A model generated the notes under the pieces. It saw only the letters and a program-made list of their open reading frames with translations, made no database searches and was not told the DNA's origin. From NCBI GenBank assembly GCA_030426005.1, contig JAUHZM010000205.1:1-5752 (forward strand): DNA of 5,752 nt, written 5' to 3'. Shown piece after piece: positions 1 to 5,148 of this stretch. Each line of letters begins with the position of its first letter. Positions within the stretch are counted from its first letter, which is position 1. The translations under genes and the position numbers were made by a program. This DNA comes from Gammaproteobacteria bacterium (GTDB lineage Bacteria; Pseudomonadota; Gammaproteobacteria; Arenicellales; Arenicellaceae).

Positions 1-499
1 CGCCTAAAGTGTAGTCACCGTAAGCTGCTGCCAATGACAGTCCATTTTCAAAGTCGTAACCGTAGCTAACTTCCCATTGATCATCTAACTCATCGCCAAC
101 AGAGTAAATCGCGCCAAAGCCCGCGAAGCTTACGCTGGCATAATATTCGGTGAAGTTCAGATCGCTCGCAACATCGCTGCCGTGATAAGTGTATTCAATA
201 ATACCGAAGTCCAAGCCTAAACCGCTTTCCAGTTCGGTAGACCAGCCTGCATAGATATCCAGTTCTGTGCTTGCGCCGCCAAAATTAACGTTAGAACCCC
301 AGGTGCCAACGTAGAAGCCAGATTCATGTGCGTAATCAAATCCGCCTTGCAGGGCTGGATCTTCTTGGTTTTGCGACACGCCGCGCCAAACGTAATCAGT
401 CGTGAGAGCAACATTGGCTGTAATTTCTGCTTGGGCTGTGGGGGTGAGCATTGCGGCCGCTAAGATTGATGCGGAAACTGCTTTCAGTGAGTTTTTCAT
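1..499 (-). CDS. TorF-family putative porin (3' end of gene outside window)
   Basis: The reverse strand encodes 166 complete codons from the ATG at 497-499 and runs off the left edge without a stop. The N-terminus is a clear Sec signal peptide: MKNS-, a hydrophobic stretch around residues 8-18, and a likely signal peptidase I site after AQA (residue 24). The mature start ITANVALTTDYVWRGVSQ is the hallmark of the TorF/TIGR02001 outer-membrane family. Alternating aromatic and polar stretches follow (FYVGTWGSNV, LDIYAGW, WEVSYGYDF), as in beta-barrel strands. Family members are usually about 230-250 residues, so roughly 70 C-terminal residues are missing at the window edge. A GAGAGGA ribosome binding site lies about 4 bases before the ATG. 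The substrate is unknown. Its own sigma-54 promoter and the enhancer shared with glnK-amtB suggest a role in uptake of a nitrogen compound; that role is inference. Confidence 0.88.
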   Translation of the reverse strand, partial: MKNSLKAVSASILAAAMLTPTAQAEITANVALTTDYVWRGVSQNQEDPALQGGFDYAHESGFYVGTWGSNVNFGGASTELDIYAGWSTELESGLGLDFGIIEYTYHGSDVASDLNFTEYYASVSFAGFGAIYSVGDELDDQWEVSYGYDFENGLSLAAAYGDYTLG

Positions 500-576
500 G
501 TAGTCCTCTCGATTTCTTCTAGGAGAAAAGAATTGTTAATTTAAGTCGCACGCAAAACGCTGGACATCTCCCTGAA

Positions 577-592
577 AGCAAAAGCCGTGCCA
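577..592 (-). promoter_or_regulatory. Sigma-54 (RpoN) promoter of the porin gene
   Basis: The minus strand reads TGGCACGGCTTTTGCT, an exact match to the -24/-12 consensus TGGCACG-N4-TTGCW. With the C of TTGC at -12, transcription would start near 566. That leaves a leader of about 67 bases before the porin ATG. The two NtrC sites then sit at about -120 and -151. Confidence 0.9.
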
Positions 593-616
593 AAAAATTT
601 TCGATCTCAGCTAGGC

Positions 617-629
617 CTTATTAAATAAG
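617..629. repeat. AT-rich perfect palindrome CTTATTAAATAAG
   Basis: Thirteen bases with perfect dyad symmetry around a central A, between the porin promoter and the NtrC sites (centre about -57 from the predicted porin start). It could be a binding site for another regulator or a flexible or bent segment that helps DNA looping. The sequence alone does not decide. Confidence 0.5.
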
Positions 630-677
630 CACCAAGACGCATTAGTATTCTGTAATCGAGTCATATTAGTGTCAAAA

Positions 678-694
678 TGCACCTAAATAGTGCA
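678..694. promoter_or_regulatory. NtrC (GlnG) enhancer site 1
   Basis: TGCACCTAAATAGTGCA matches the NtrC consensus TGCACCANNNTGGTGCA at 12 of the 14 defined positions. Its centre (686) is 31 bp from the centre of site 2, about three helical turns. That places the two dimers on the same DNA face, as in the classical glnA enhancer. It lies at about -148 from the glnK start and -120 from the porin start. Confidence 0.85.
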
Positions 695-708
695 TCAGGG
701 TCGCCATT

Positions 709-725
709 GGCACCGTCATGGTGCT
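709..725. promoter_or_regulatory. NtrC (GlnG) enhancer site 2
   Basis: The core GCACC-GTCAT-GGTGC (710-724) is a perfect inverted repeat of the NtrC half-site. The outermost bases and one inner base of the 17-bp consensus differ. The centre (717) lies at about -117 from the predicted glnK start and -151 from the porin start, so each promoter has one near site and one far site at almost the same distances. Confidence 0.85.
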
Positions 726-740
726 TCTATTTTAAATAGA
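726..740. repeat. AT-rich perfect palindrome TCTATTTTAAATAGA
   Basis: Fifteen bases with perfect dyad symmetry around a central T, directly abutting NtrC site 2 on the glnK side. It resembles the palindrome at 617-629 in being AT-only at its centre, but the two are not copies of one sequence. The function is unknown; an accessory protein site or a bend during loop formation is possible. Confidence 0.5.
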
Positions 741-807
741 CGGAGCAAATTTCAGCTGGAAAGCCGATCTAGGCAGGTAAACGGTTAATTTACGTGCTCC
801 GCTAGAT

Positions 808-823
808 TGGCACGGGTTTTGCT
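808..823 (+). promoter_or_regulatory. Sigma-54 (RpoN) promoter of glnK-amtB
   Basis: TGGCACGGGTTTTGCT is an exact match to TGGCACG-N4-TTGCW. Placing the C of TTGC at -12 puts the start near 834 and gives a leader of about 190 bases to the glnK ATG. With the NtrC sites upstream, this predicts nitrogen-limitation control of the operon. Confidence 0.92.
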
Positions 824-1023
824 AAACCAGCGACAACAGCATCACACGCTGGTGTTGGGGCAATGCTCCAAATGTGCTTTGTTGGGCACATCTGCAGCAG
901 TGTTAGGCGGTGAGGTAGACACACTCGTGTGCTGGCTCAACAGACAATCTGAGCTTTTTTACTCCTGTTTTGGTTTACAGGGAGAAAGCGGATCAATAAA
1001 CAAACTACTTAAGGTGAAGCGCT

Positions 1024-1362
1024 ATGAAGCTAATCACAGCAATTATTAAACCATTCAAAATCGATGACGTGAGAGATGCTCTTGCCAGCATCGGCATTCA
1101 GGGGATGACGGTTACTGAGGTGAAGGGATTTGGTCGCCAGAAAGGCCATACCGAATTATATCGCGGCGCCGAATACAACGTCGACTTCATGCCAAAGATC
1201 AAGATCGAGGTCGCAGTGGCCGACGATATGCTGGATCAGACAGTCGAGGTCATCACTGAATCAGCCAATAACGGCAAAGTTGGTGACGGCAAAATCTTTG
1301 TCGTTGAGTTAAGCCAGGTGATCCGTATCCGCACTGGAGAAACTGGCGAAGAAGCAATCTAG
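1024..1362 (+). CDS. glnK: Nitrogen regulatory protein P-II (GlnK)
   Basis: The product is a 112-residue PII signal protein, the normal family length. PII trimers sense ATP/ADP and 2-oxoglutarate, are uridylylated by GlnD, and bind AmtB to block ammonium uptake when nitrogen is sufficient. The T-loop (about 37-55) reads GFGRQKGHTELYRGAEYNVD, with the uridylylation target Tyr51 in the signature YRGAEY. The B-loop is NGKVGDGKIFV (83-93) with Lys90, followed by the C-terminal RIRTGE including Arg101 and Arg103. AAGGTGA sits 6 bases before the ATG. Being followed 43 bases later by amtB and driven by NtrC/sigma-54 argues for GlnK rather than GlnB, although Asp54 is GlnB-like. Residue 83 is Asn where E. 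coli GlnB and GlnK have Thr. Confidence 0.97.
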   Translation: MKLITAIIKPFKIDDVRDALASIGIQGMTVTEVKGFGRQKGHTELYRGAEYNVDFMPKIKIEVAVADDMLDQTVEVITESANNGKVGDGKIFVVELSQVIRIRTGETGEEAI

Positions 1363-1405
1363 AGCCCCCCAAATTTTCTAACTCTTAAGATAGAGAGACA
1401 ACATC

Positions 1406-2647
1406 ATGGAAAACCAAATTTTTCAACTTTCTTACGCATTAGATACCTTTTACTTTCTGGTATGTGGTGCGCTCGTAATGTGGATGGCAGCCGGTTTCGC
1501 AATGCTCGAAGCGGGCTTAGTTCGTGCCAAGAACACCACAGAAATCTTAACTAAAAACGTTGCCCTGTTTGCAGTTGCCTGCACCATGTATATGGTTTGT
1601 GGCTATTCTATTATGTACGGTGGTGATGAGTTCAAATGGCTATTGGGCGGCATCGTCGGTGATGGTGTAGCTGGTGCTGAAGAACCAGCGACTTACGCAC
1701 CTTCAGCAGACTTTTTCTTCCAAGTAGTGTTCGTTGCGACGGCGATGTCAATCGTGTCAGGTGCGGTGGCAGAGCGTATGAAGCTGTGGGCATTTCTAGT
1801 ATTTGCGGTCGTAATGACTGGTTTTATTTACCCAATGGAAGGTGCTTGGACCTGGGGTGGTGAAGCTGTCTTTGGTATGTATACGCTCGGTGATCTTGGA
1901 TTCTCTGACTTCGCCGGTTCAGGTATCGTACATATGGCTGGTGCCGCGGCCGCACTCGCTGGTGTTTTGTTGTTAGGTCCTCGTGCTGGCAAGTACTCAG
2001 CAGACGGTAAGCCAAAAGCAATCCCAGGTGCAAATCTGCCTTTAGCCACCTTAGGTACTTTCATCCTATGGTTGGGTTGGTTTGGTTTTAACGGCGGTTC
2101 AGTATTAGCAACTGCGACTGTTGAAAATGCGAATGCGGTTGCTGTGGTCTTCATGAACACCAACGCTGCAGCAGCTGGTGGTTTGATTGCTGCACTACTG
2201 GTTGCACGCGTACTGTTTGGTAAAGCGGATTTGACCATGGCTCTGAATGGCGCTTTGGCAGGTCTGGTCGCAATTACTGCCGAGCCATCAACCCCAACGC
2301 CAGCATTGGCAACCTTGTTCGGTGCCATCGGTGGTGTGTTGGTTGTGTTCTCAATCCTTACATTGGATAAACTGAAGATCGACGATCCTGTCGGCGCGAT
2401 CTCAGTTCACGGTGTTGTTGGTTTGTTGGGGCTACTACTGGTACCAGTAACAAACGGCGAAAACGCAAGCTTCTCTGGTCAATTGATTGGCGCGGCAACG
2501 ATTTTCGTTTGGGTCTTCGTTACTAGTTTGGTTGCTTGGGGCTTGATCAAAGTCATCATGGGCCTACGTGTCTCTGAAGAAGAAGAGTTCGAAGGCGTGG
2601 ATATGTCTGAGTGCGGCATGGAAGCGTACCCAGAATTCACTAGCTAA
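1406..2647 (+). CDS. amtB: Ammonium transporter AmtB
   Basis: The product is a 413-residue inner-membrane ammonium channel of the Amt/Rh family, working as a trimer with about 11 membrane helices. The pore twin histidines are His176 (in DFAGSGIVHMAGA) and His335 (in GAISVHGVVG). Asp168 precedes the first by eight residues, as in E. coli. The Phe gate is Phe109 (FQVVF) and Phe228 (GWFGFNGGS), with Trp225 of the recruitment site. The C-terminal tail contains GLRVSEEEEFEG and ends near AYPEF; this tail is the usual cytoplasmic contact region for GlnK. Unlike E. coli AmtB, no cleavable signal peptide is evident, because the first helix starts by about residue 14. The ribosome binding site is modest (TAGAGAGA, ending 7 bases before the ATG). 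The gene is co-transcribed with glnK and closed by the terminator at 2668-2701. Confidence 0.97.
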   Translation: MENQIFQLSYALDTFYFLVCGALVMWMAAGFAMLEAGLVRAKNTTEILTKNVALFAVACTMYMVCGYSIMYGGDEFKWLLGGIVGDGVAGAEEPATYAPSADFFFQVVFVATAMSIVSGAVAERMKLWAFLVFAVVMTGFIYPMEGAWTWGGEAVFGMYTLGDLGFSDFAGSGIVHMAGAAAALAGVLLLGPRAGKYSADGKPKAIPGANLPLATLGTFILWLGWFGFNGGSVLATATVENANAVAVVFMNTNAAAAGGLIAALLVARVLFGKADLTMALNGALAGLVAITAEPSTPTPALATLFGAIGGVLVVFSILTLDKLKIDDPVGAISVHGVVGLLGLLLVPVTNGENASFSGQLIGAATIFVWVFVTSLVAWGLIKVIMGLRVSEEEEFEGVDMSECGMEAYPEFTS

Positions 2648-2667
2648 CTTTCAGCTTAGCTTCGATC

Positions 2668-2701
2668 AAAAGCAGCTCAGTCTCGACTGAGCTGCTTTTT
2701 T
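2668..2701 (+). terminator. Intrinsic terminator of glnK-amtB
   Basis: A perfect 14-bp stem (2668-2681 with 2686-2699) encloses the four-base loop CTCG. The core is AGCAGCTCAGT/ACTGAGCTGCT, followed by a run of six T (2696-2701). It begins 20 bases after the amtB stop. The A run on the left side would give a U-tract on the other strand too, so it could work in both directions. Confidence 0.93.
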
Positions 2702-2794
2702 ATGTGCTGCTGTCTGGTGTGCTTGTGAGAGTTTTTCCATGGAGGCGCACTAACTAGATAAGCGTAAACAGGCTGTGAGAATGCGAAAGTTGTT

Positions 2795-3001
2795 ATGCCA
2801 ATACTGACTAAACAGAACCGATGGTTGATTCTGGTGACAGTGATCAGTGTGATATTTGCGATCGTAGTCAATGCAGTTAAATCTGGCAGCGATCAGTCGC
2901 ACAACACTCCACATTCAATGTCTTTGCATTTGGAGCAGAATTCGGTGCTGCAAGGTGGATCTGATGAGCGCTTGGCAGAGAATGCGTCGCAGGGTGACTG
3001 A
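2795..3001 (+). CDS. Small predicted single-pass membrane protein, hypothetical
   Basis: A 68-residue open frame from ATG to TGA. A short basic N-terminus (TKQNR) is followed by one clear hydrophobic helix at about residues 10-28 (WLILVTVISVIFAIVVNAV). The remaining 40 residues are polar, rich in Ser, Gln and Glu, with no recognised motif. This layout suggests an inner-membrane anchor with a small periplasmic tail, or an uncleaved signal. No strong ribosome binding site precedes it (only GAAAG) and no good promoter was seen in 2702-2794. It is the first gene after the amtB terminator and lies 65 bases before the LysR gene. I do not recognise the family. It could be a chance frame, but the membrane helix and the lack of a competing gene favour a real one. 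Confidence 0.5.
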   Translation: MPILTKQNRWLILVTVISVIFAIVVNAVKSGSDQSHNTPHSMSLHLEQNSVLQGGSDERLAENASQGD

Positions 3002-3006
3002 AAAGC

Positions 3007-3035
3007 TTGGCGTTAAAATAAACATGGGTTATGAT
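3007..3035 (+). promoter_or_regulatory. Predicted sigma-70 promoter of the LysR-type gene
   Basis: TTGGCG (3007-3012, 4 of 6 matches to the -35 consensus) is followed after exactly 17 bases by TATGAT (3030-3035, 5 of 6 to the -10 consensus). Transcription would begin near 3042, giving a leader of only about 25 bases before the TTG start codon. Confidence 0.5.
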
Positions 3036-3049
3036 TTCACTCAAATCAT
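3031..3049. promoter_or_regulatory. Perfect dyad over the LysR promoter, candidate operator
   Basis: ATGATTTCACTCAAATCAT has perfect 7-base arms separated by five bases. It covers most of the predicted -10 element and the start point. LysR-type regulators commonly repress their own gene from dyad sites, so autoregulation is a reasonable inference. The site is not a textbook symmetric T-N11-A box. Confidence 0.45.
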
Positions 3050-3066
3050 TCACGCCATGAATACCA

Positions 3067-4023
3067 TTGAATTTATCTAATATTGATTTAAACCTGCTCG
3101 TCTATTTTAGTGTTTTATTACGCGAGGGGAATGTCACCAAAGCCGCAGAACACCTTGGTTTGAGCCAGCCTGCGATGAGTAACGGTTTACGGCGTTTGCG
3201 AAAGGTGTTCAACGATCCGCTGTTAGTGCGTACTAGCAATGGCATGATGCCAACTGATAAAGCCAAGGAATTGCAACCGTTGGTGCAAAATGTACTGTCG
3301 CAGATTGAGCTGTTTGTACAACCGACCATCGAGTTTGACCCCACCAACAGTAAGCGTTTGTTCCGCGTTATGGCGAGCGACTATGCTGAGACTACTTTGT
3401 TGCCGCGTGTGCGTACTCGTATGGCGGAAGAAGCACCAGACACGGCACTGGATATTTTGACCCCAAGCGATGTGACGTTTCAGGACATTGAGCTGGGTAA
3501 TGTCGACCTGGTCATGAATCGATTTGATCAGTTACCTCAGTCTTTGCACTTATCAGTGCTCTGGCAAGACGACTTTTCCTGCGTGATGCGTGAAGACAAT
3601 CCGCTACGCAAGAATTTCGATTTCGATAAGTACCTCAAAGGTAATCACGTTTGGGTAAATAAAACCGGTATGGGGGTCGCTACTGGTGTGAATCCGGATG
3701 ATATTCAAAAGCTGGGATGGGTCGATATTGCCTTGGATAACCTGGGTAAGCGCCGAAAAATAGCGGTTTATACACGCCATTATATTTCTGCGATCCAGTT
3801 GACGCAGCAGCAGGATTTGATTGCCACCGTCGCGACCCGCTCGACGCACCTAGTTGACCACTTCGATAATTTGGCTATCGTGCCGGCCCCGTTTGAGATT
3901 CCTAAAATTGAGCTGCATATGGTCTGGAGTCCGCTCTTGCATCACAATATTGCGCATAAATGGTTCCGTAACGTCATTCGAGAAGTAGCCAACGAGATTC
4001 AGGCGGAGGAAGCCGCTAAGTAG
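3067..4023 (+). CDS. LysR-type transcriptional regulator
   Basis: The product is a 318-residue regulator of normal family length. It has an N-terminal winged helix-turn-helix (IDLNLLVYFSVLLREGNVTKAAEHLG, with recognition helix LSQPAMSNGLRRLRKVFNDPLLVRT at about 32-56), a linker helix, and a periplasmic-binding-protein-like effector domain from about residue 95 to 300. The helix-turn-helix style resembles the NodD/LeuO-like branch, but the inducer and targets cannot be told. The start chosen is TTG at 3067. An in-frame stop lies at 3058-3060, and MNLSNIDLNLL is the typical N-terminus of this group. No ribosome binding site is visible, so expression is probably low. A seven-codon frame (ATG at 3057, stop at 3078-3080) overlaps the start and might couple translation. 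It shares no operator with glnK-amtB, so a nitrogen role is not supported. Confidence 0.93.
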   Translation: MNLSNIDLNLLVYFSVLLREGNVTKAAEHLGLSQPAMSNGLRRLRKVFNDPLLVRTSNGMMPTDKAKELQPLVQNVLSQIELFVQPTIEFDPTNSKRLFRVMASDYAETTLLPRVRTRMAEEAPDTALDILTPSDVTFQDIELGNVDLVMNRFDQLPQSLHLSVLWQDDFSCVMREDNPLRKNFDFDKYLKGNHVWVNKTGMGVATGVNPDDIQKLGWVDIALDNLGKRRKIAVYTRHYISAIQLTQQQDLIATVATRSTHLVDHFDNLAIVPAPFEIPKIELHMVWSPLLHHNIAHKWFRNVIREVANEIQAEEAAK

Positions 4024-4036
4024 CCAAAGTCTACAG

Positions 4037-4062
4037 CGCATTCCAGTTTTGACTGGAATGCG
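4037..4062 (+). terminator. Hairpin after the LysR gene, possible terminator
   Basis: A perfect 11-bp stem (CGCATTCCAGT with ACTGGAATGCG) encloses the loop TTTG and starts 14 bases after the LysR stop. It lacks a T run on either side, so it is not a standard intrinsic terminator. It may stabilise the mRNA 3' end, assist factor-dependent termination, or be a protein-binding dyad. Confidence 0.45.
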
Positions 4063-4146
4063 ATACCATAGATGCGCAAGCGCGGGTTTGAGGAACGCTC
4101 ATAACCAGCTCAGGAAGAGCCATGTTTGCGACTGATTAATAAGTAC

Positions 4147-4154
4147 AAGGAGAG
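4147..4154 (+). promoter_or_regulatory. Ribosome binding site that decides the yifB start
   Basis: AAGGAGAG is a strong Shine-Dalgarno sequence. GGAG ends 6 bases before the ATG at 4159 and only 3 before the adjoining in-frame ATG at 4156, which favours 4159. The upstream in-frame TTG at 4126 has no such site. Confidence 0.8.
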
Positions 4155-4158
4155 TATG

Positions 4159-5109
4159 ATGAATCATGTTTCGTCTGGCGTGCCGCAATCCGGCTGCACT
4201 AAATCATTGGCTATGTTGAGTACCCGCGCCGTCGTCGGGGTTGATGCGGTGGCCGTCACTGTAGAAGTTCATTTGGCAAATGGGTTGCCGAGTTTTTCCA
4301 CCGTTGGACTACCAGAAACGGCGGTTAAGGAAAGCAAGGACCGTGTACGCGGCGCGATTCTGAATAGTGGGTTTGAGTTTCCAGCTAAGCGAATTACGGT
4401 CAATTTAGCGCCCGCAGATTTGCCTAAGTCGGGTGGACGCTTTGATTTACCCATCGCGCTCGGAATCTTGCTTGCATCAGGGCAGCTACCTGGAGCGAAA
4501 ATCGAAGGTGCCGAATTTATTGGTGAATTGGCGCTCGACGGCGGATTGCGCAAGGTCCCAGGTGTGCTGCCCACTGCGCTAGCGTGTGGTCGTGCCGGTC
4601 ACCGTCTGTTTCTGCCGCAAGAGAACGCTGCCGAAGCCAGTCTTGCAGCAGAGACTGAGAGCCTGCCTGCCGCGCACTTGTTAACGCTTTGCGCACATCT
4701 CGTTGGCCAGCAACAGCTCGATCCGGCGCTGAATGCACGACAAGACGAACCATTGGTTAGTACCGAGTTAGATGTTAGTGATGTTCGCGGGCAGCCTCAT
4801 GCTAAGCGTGCGCTGGAGATTGCGGCGGCAGGTAATCATAGTCTGTTGTTTGTTGGGCCACCAGGCACCGGTAAGAGCATGTTAGCAAGCCGGTTGCCGG
4901 GTTTGTTGCCAGCGATGCAGCCAGACGAAGCGTTGCAAGCGGCAGCGATCCAATCCGTCGCTAATGGCGAGTTTTTGCTCGCTGATTGGCGACGCCGTCC
5001 ATACAGGGCGCCACACCATTCGGCCTCAGCCGCGGCGTTGGTGGGTGGTGGTGTCAAAAACATTAAACGAATGTACTGCACACTGATAAATACTACTCTA
5101 CAACAATAA
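4159..5109 (+). pseudogene. comM: YifB/ComM Mg-chelatase-like AAA+ ATPase, 5' part, interrupted
   Basis: YifB/ComM is a hexameric AAA+ ATPase; in naturally competent bacteria ComM acts as a branch-migration helicase during integration of transforming DNA. Codons 1-298 match the family: the N-terminal S5-like domain (SLAMLSTRAVVGVD, VEVHLANGLPSFSTVGLP, KESKDRVR, RITVNLAPADLPK, GRFDLPIALGILLASGQLP) and the start of the ATPase domain with Walker A GPPGTGKS (233-240) and YRAPHHSASAAALVGGG (282-298). Full-length members are about 500 residues. The expected continuation, with the Walker B LFLDE motif and the C-terminal domain, is absent. Instead 18 unrelated codons run to a TAA at 5107-5109. Native sequence appears to end at about 5051, so any 316-residue product should lack ATPase activity. 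No promoter was recognised in 4063-4146. Confidence 0.9.
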
Positions 5110-5117
5110 ACGCTACT
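5062..5117 (+). repeat. Short degenerate direct repeats near the element end
   Basis: ATAAATACTACT (5086-5097) and ATAAACGCTACT (5106-5117) match at 10 of 12 positions and are 20 bp apart. ATTAAACG (5062-5069) matches AATAAACG (5105-5112) at 7 of 8. Tn7-like ends carry several transposase (TnsB) binding sites of about 20 bp, so the spacing fits, but the copies are short and imperfect. Confidence 0.4.
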
Positions 5118-5125
5118 GATATACT
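5097..5125 (+). promoter_or_regulatory. Predicted promoter of the inserted gene
   Basis: TCTACA (5097-5102, 4 of 6 to the -35 consensus) is followed after 17 bases by TATACT (5120-5125, 5 of 6 to the -10 consensus). Transcription would begin near 5132, two bases before the ATG at 5134, which predicts a nearly leaderless mRNA. This agrees with the lack of any ribosome binding site. Confidence 0.4.
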
Positions 5126-5148
5126 TTTTGCATATGCCAAAAAGTATA
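5120..5148. promoter_or_regulatory. Perfect 11-bp inverted repeat over the -10 element and start codon
   Basis: TATACTTTTTG (5120-5130) and CAAAAAGTATA (5138-5148) are exact reverse complements around a 7-base spacer that contains the ATG (5134-5136). As DNA it is a likely operator covering the -10 element and the start point. In a read-through transcript from yifB it could form a hairpin presenting the start codon in its loop. Confidence 0.65.

Larger units (their letters stand above)
500..1023. other. Divergent control region between the porin gene and glnK
   Basis: This 524-bp stretch has no credible gene. It holds, from left to right: the porin leader (500-566), the porin sigma-54 promoter (577-592), an AT-rich 13-bp palindrome (617-629), two NtrC sites (678-694 and 709-725), an AT-rich 15-bp palindrome (726-740), the glnK sigma-54 promoter (808-823), and a glnK leader of about 190 bases (834-1023). 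The leader ends in the AAGGTGA ribosome binding site (1011-1017). It has a possible stem at 872-877/886-891 (ATGTGC/GCACAT) and a short dyad at 920-931 (CACAC-TC-GTGTG). No IHF site stood out on reading. Confidence 0.8.

Noticed and set aside
827..852. Inverted repeat CCAGCG...CGCTGG near the glnK transcription start
   Set aside because: The left arm is upstream of the predicted start, so it cannot form in the mRNA. As a DNA site it matches no known operator.
863..913. 16-codon frame in the glnK leader, considered as a leader peptide
   Set aside because: No ribosome binding site, no run of regulatory codons, and no terminator/antiterminator pair after it.
807..1049. 80-codon plus-strand frame ahead of glnK starting at TTG 807
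   Set aside because: Its start lies on the sigma-54 promoter, upstream of the predicted transcription start. It has no ribosome binding site, overlaps glnK, and its protein resembles no family.
1828..2328. 166-codon minus-strand frame within amtB
   Set aside because: It is antisense to well-conserved amtB sequence and has a biased composition (Ala, Pro, Lys) typical of a shadow frame.
2677..2871. 64-codon minus-strand frame after amtB
   Set aside because: It ends inside the amtB terminator, has no ribosome binding site and overlaps the better-supported small membrane protein frame.
2871..3080. 69-codon plus-strand frame overlapping the small protein and the LysR start
   Set aside because: No membrane or conserved features and no ribosome binding site. 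Only its last seven codons (from ATG 3057) were kept, as a possible coupling mini-ORF.
4126..4158. Longer yifB start at TTG 4126
   Set aside because: No ribosome binding site precedes it, whereas AAGGAGAG is placed correctly for the ATG at 4159. Family N-termini begin near SLA, so the extension is not needed.
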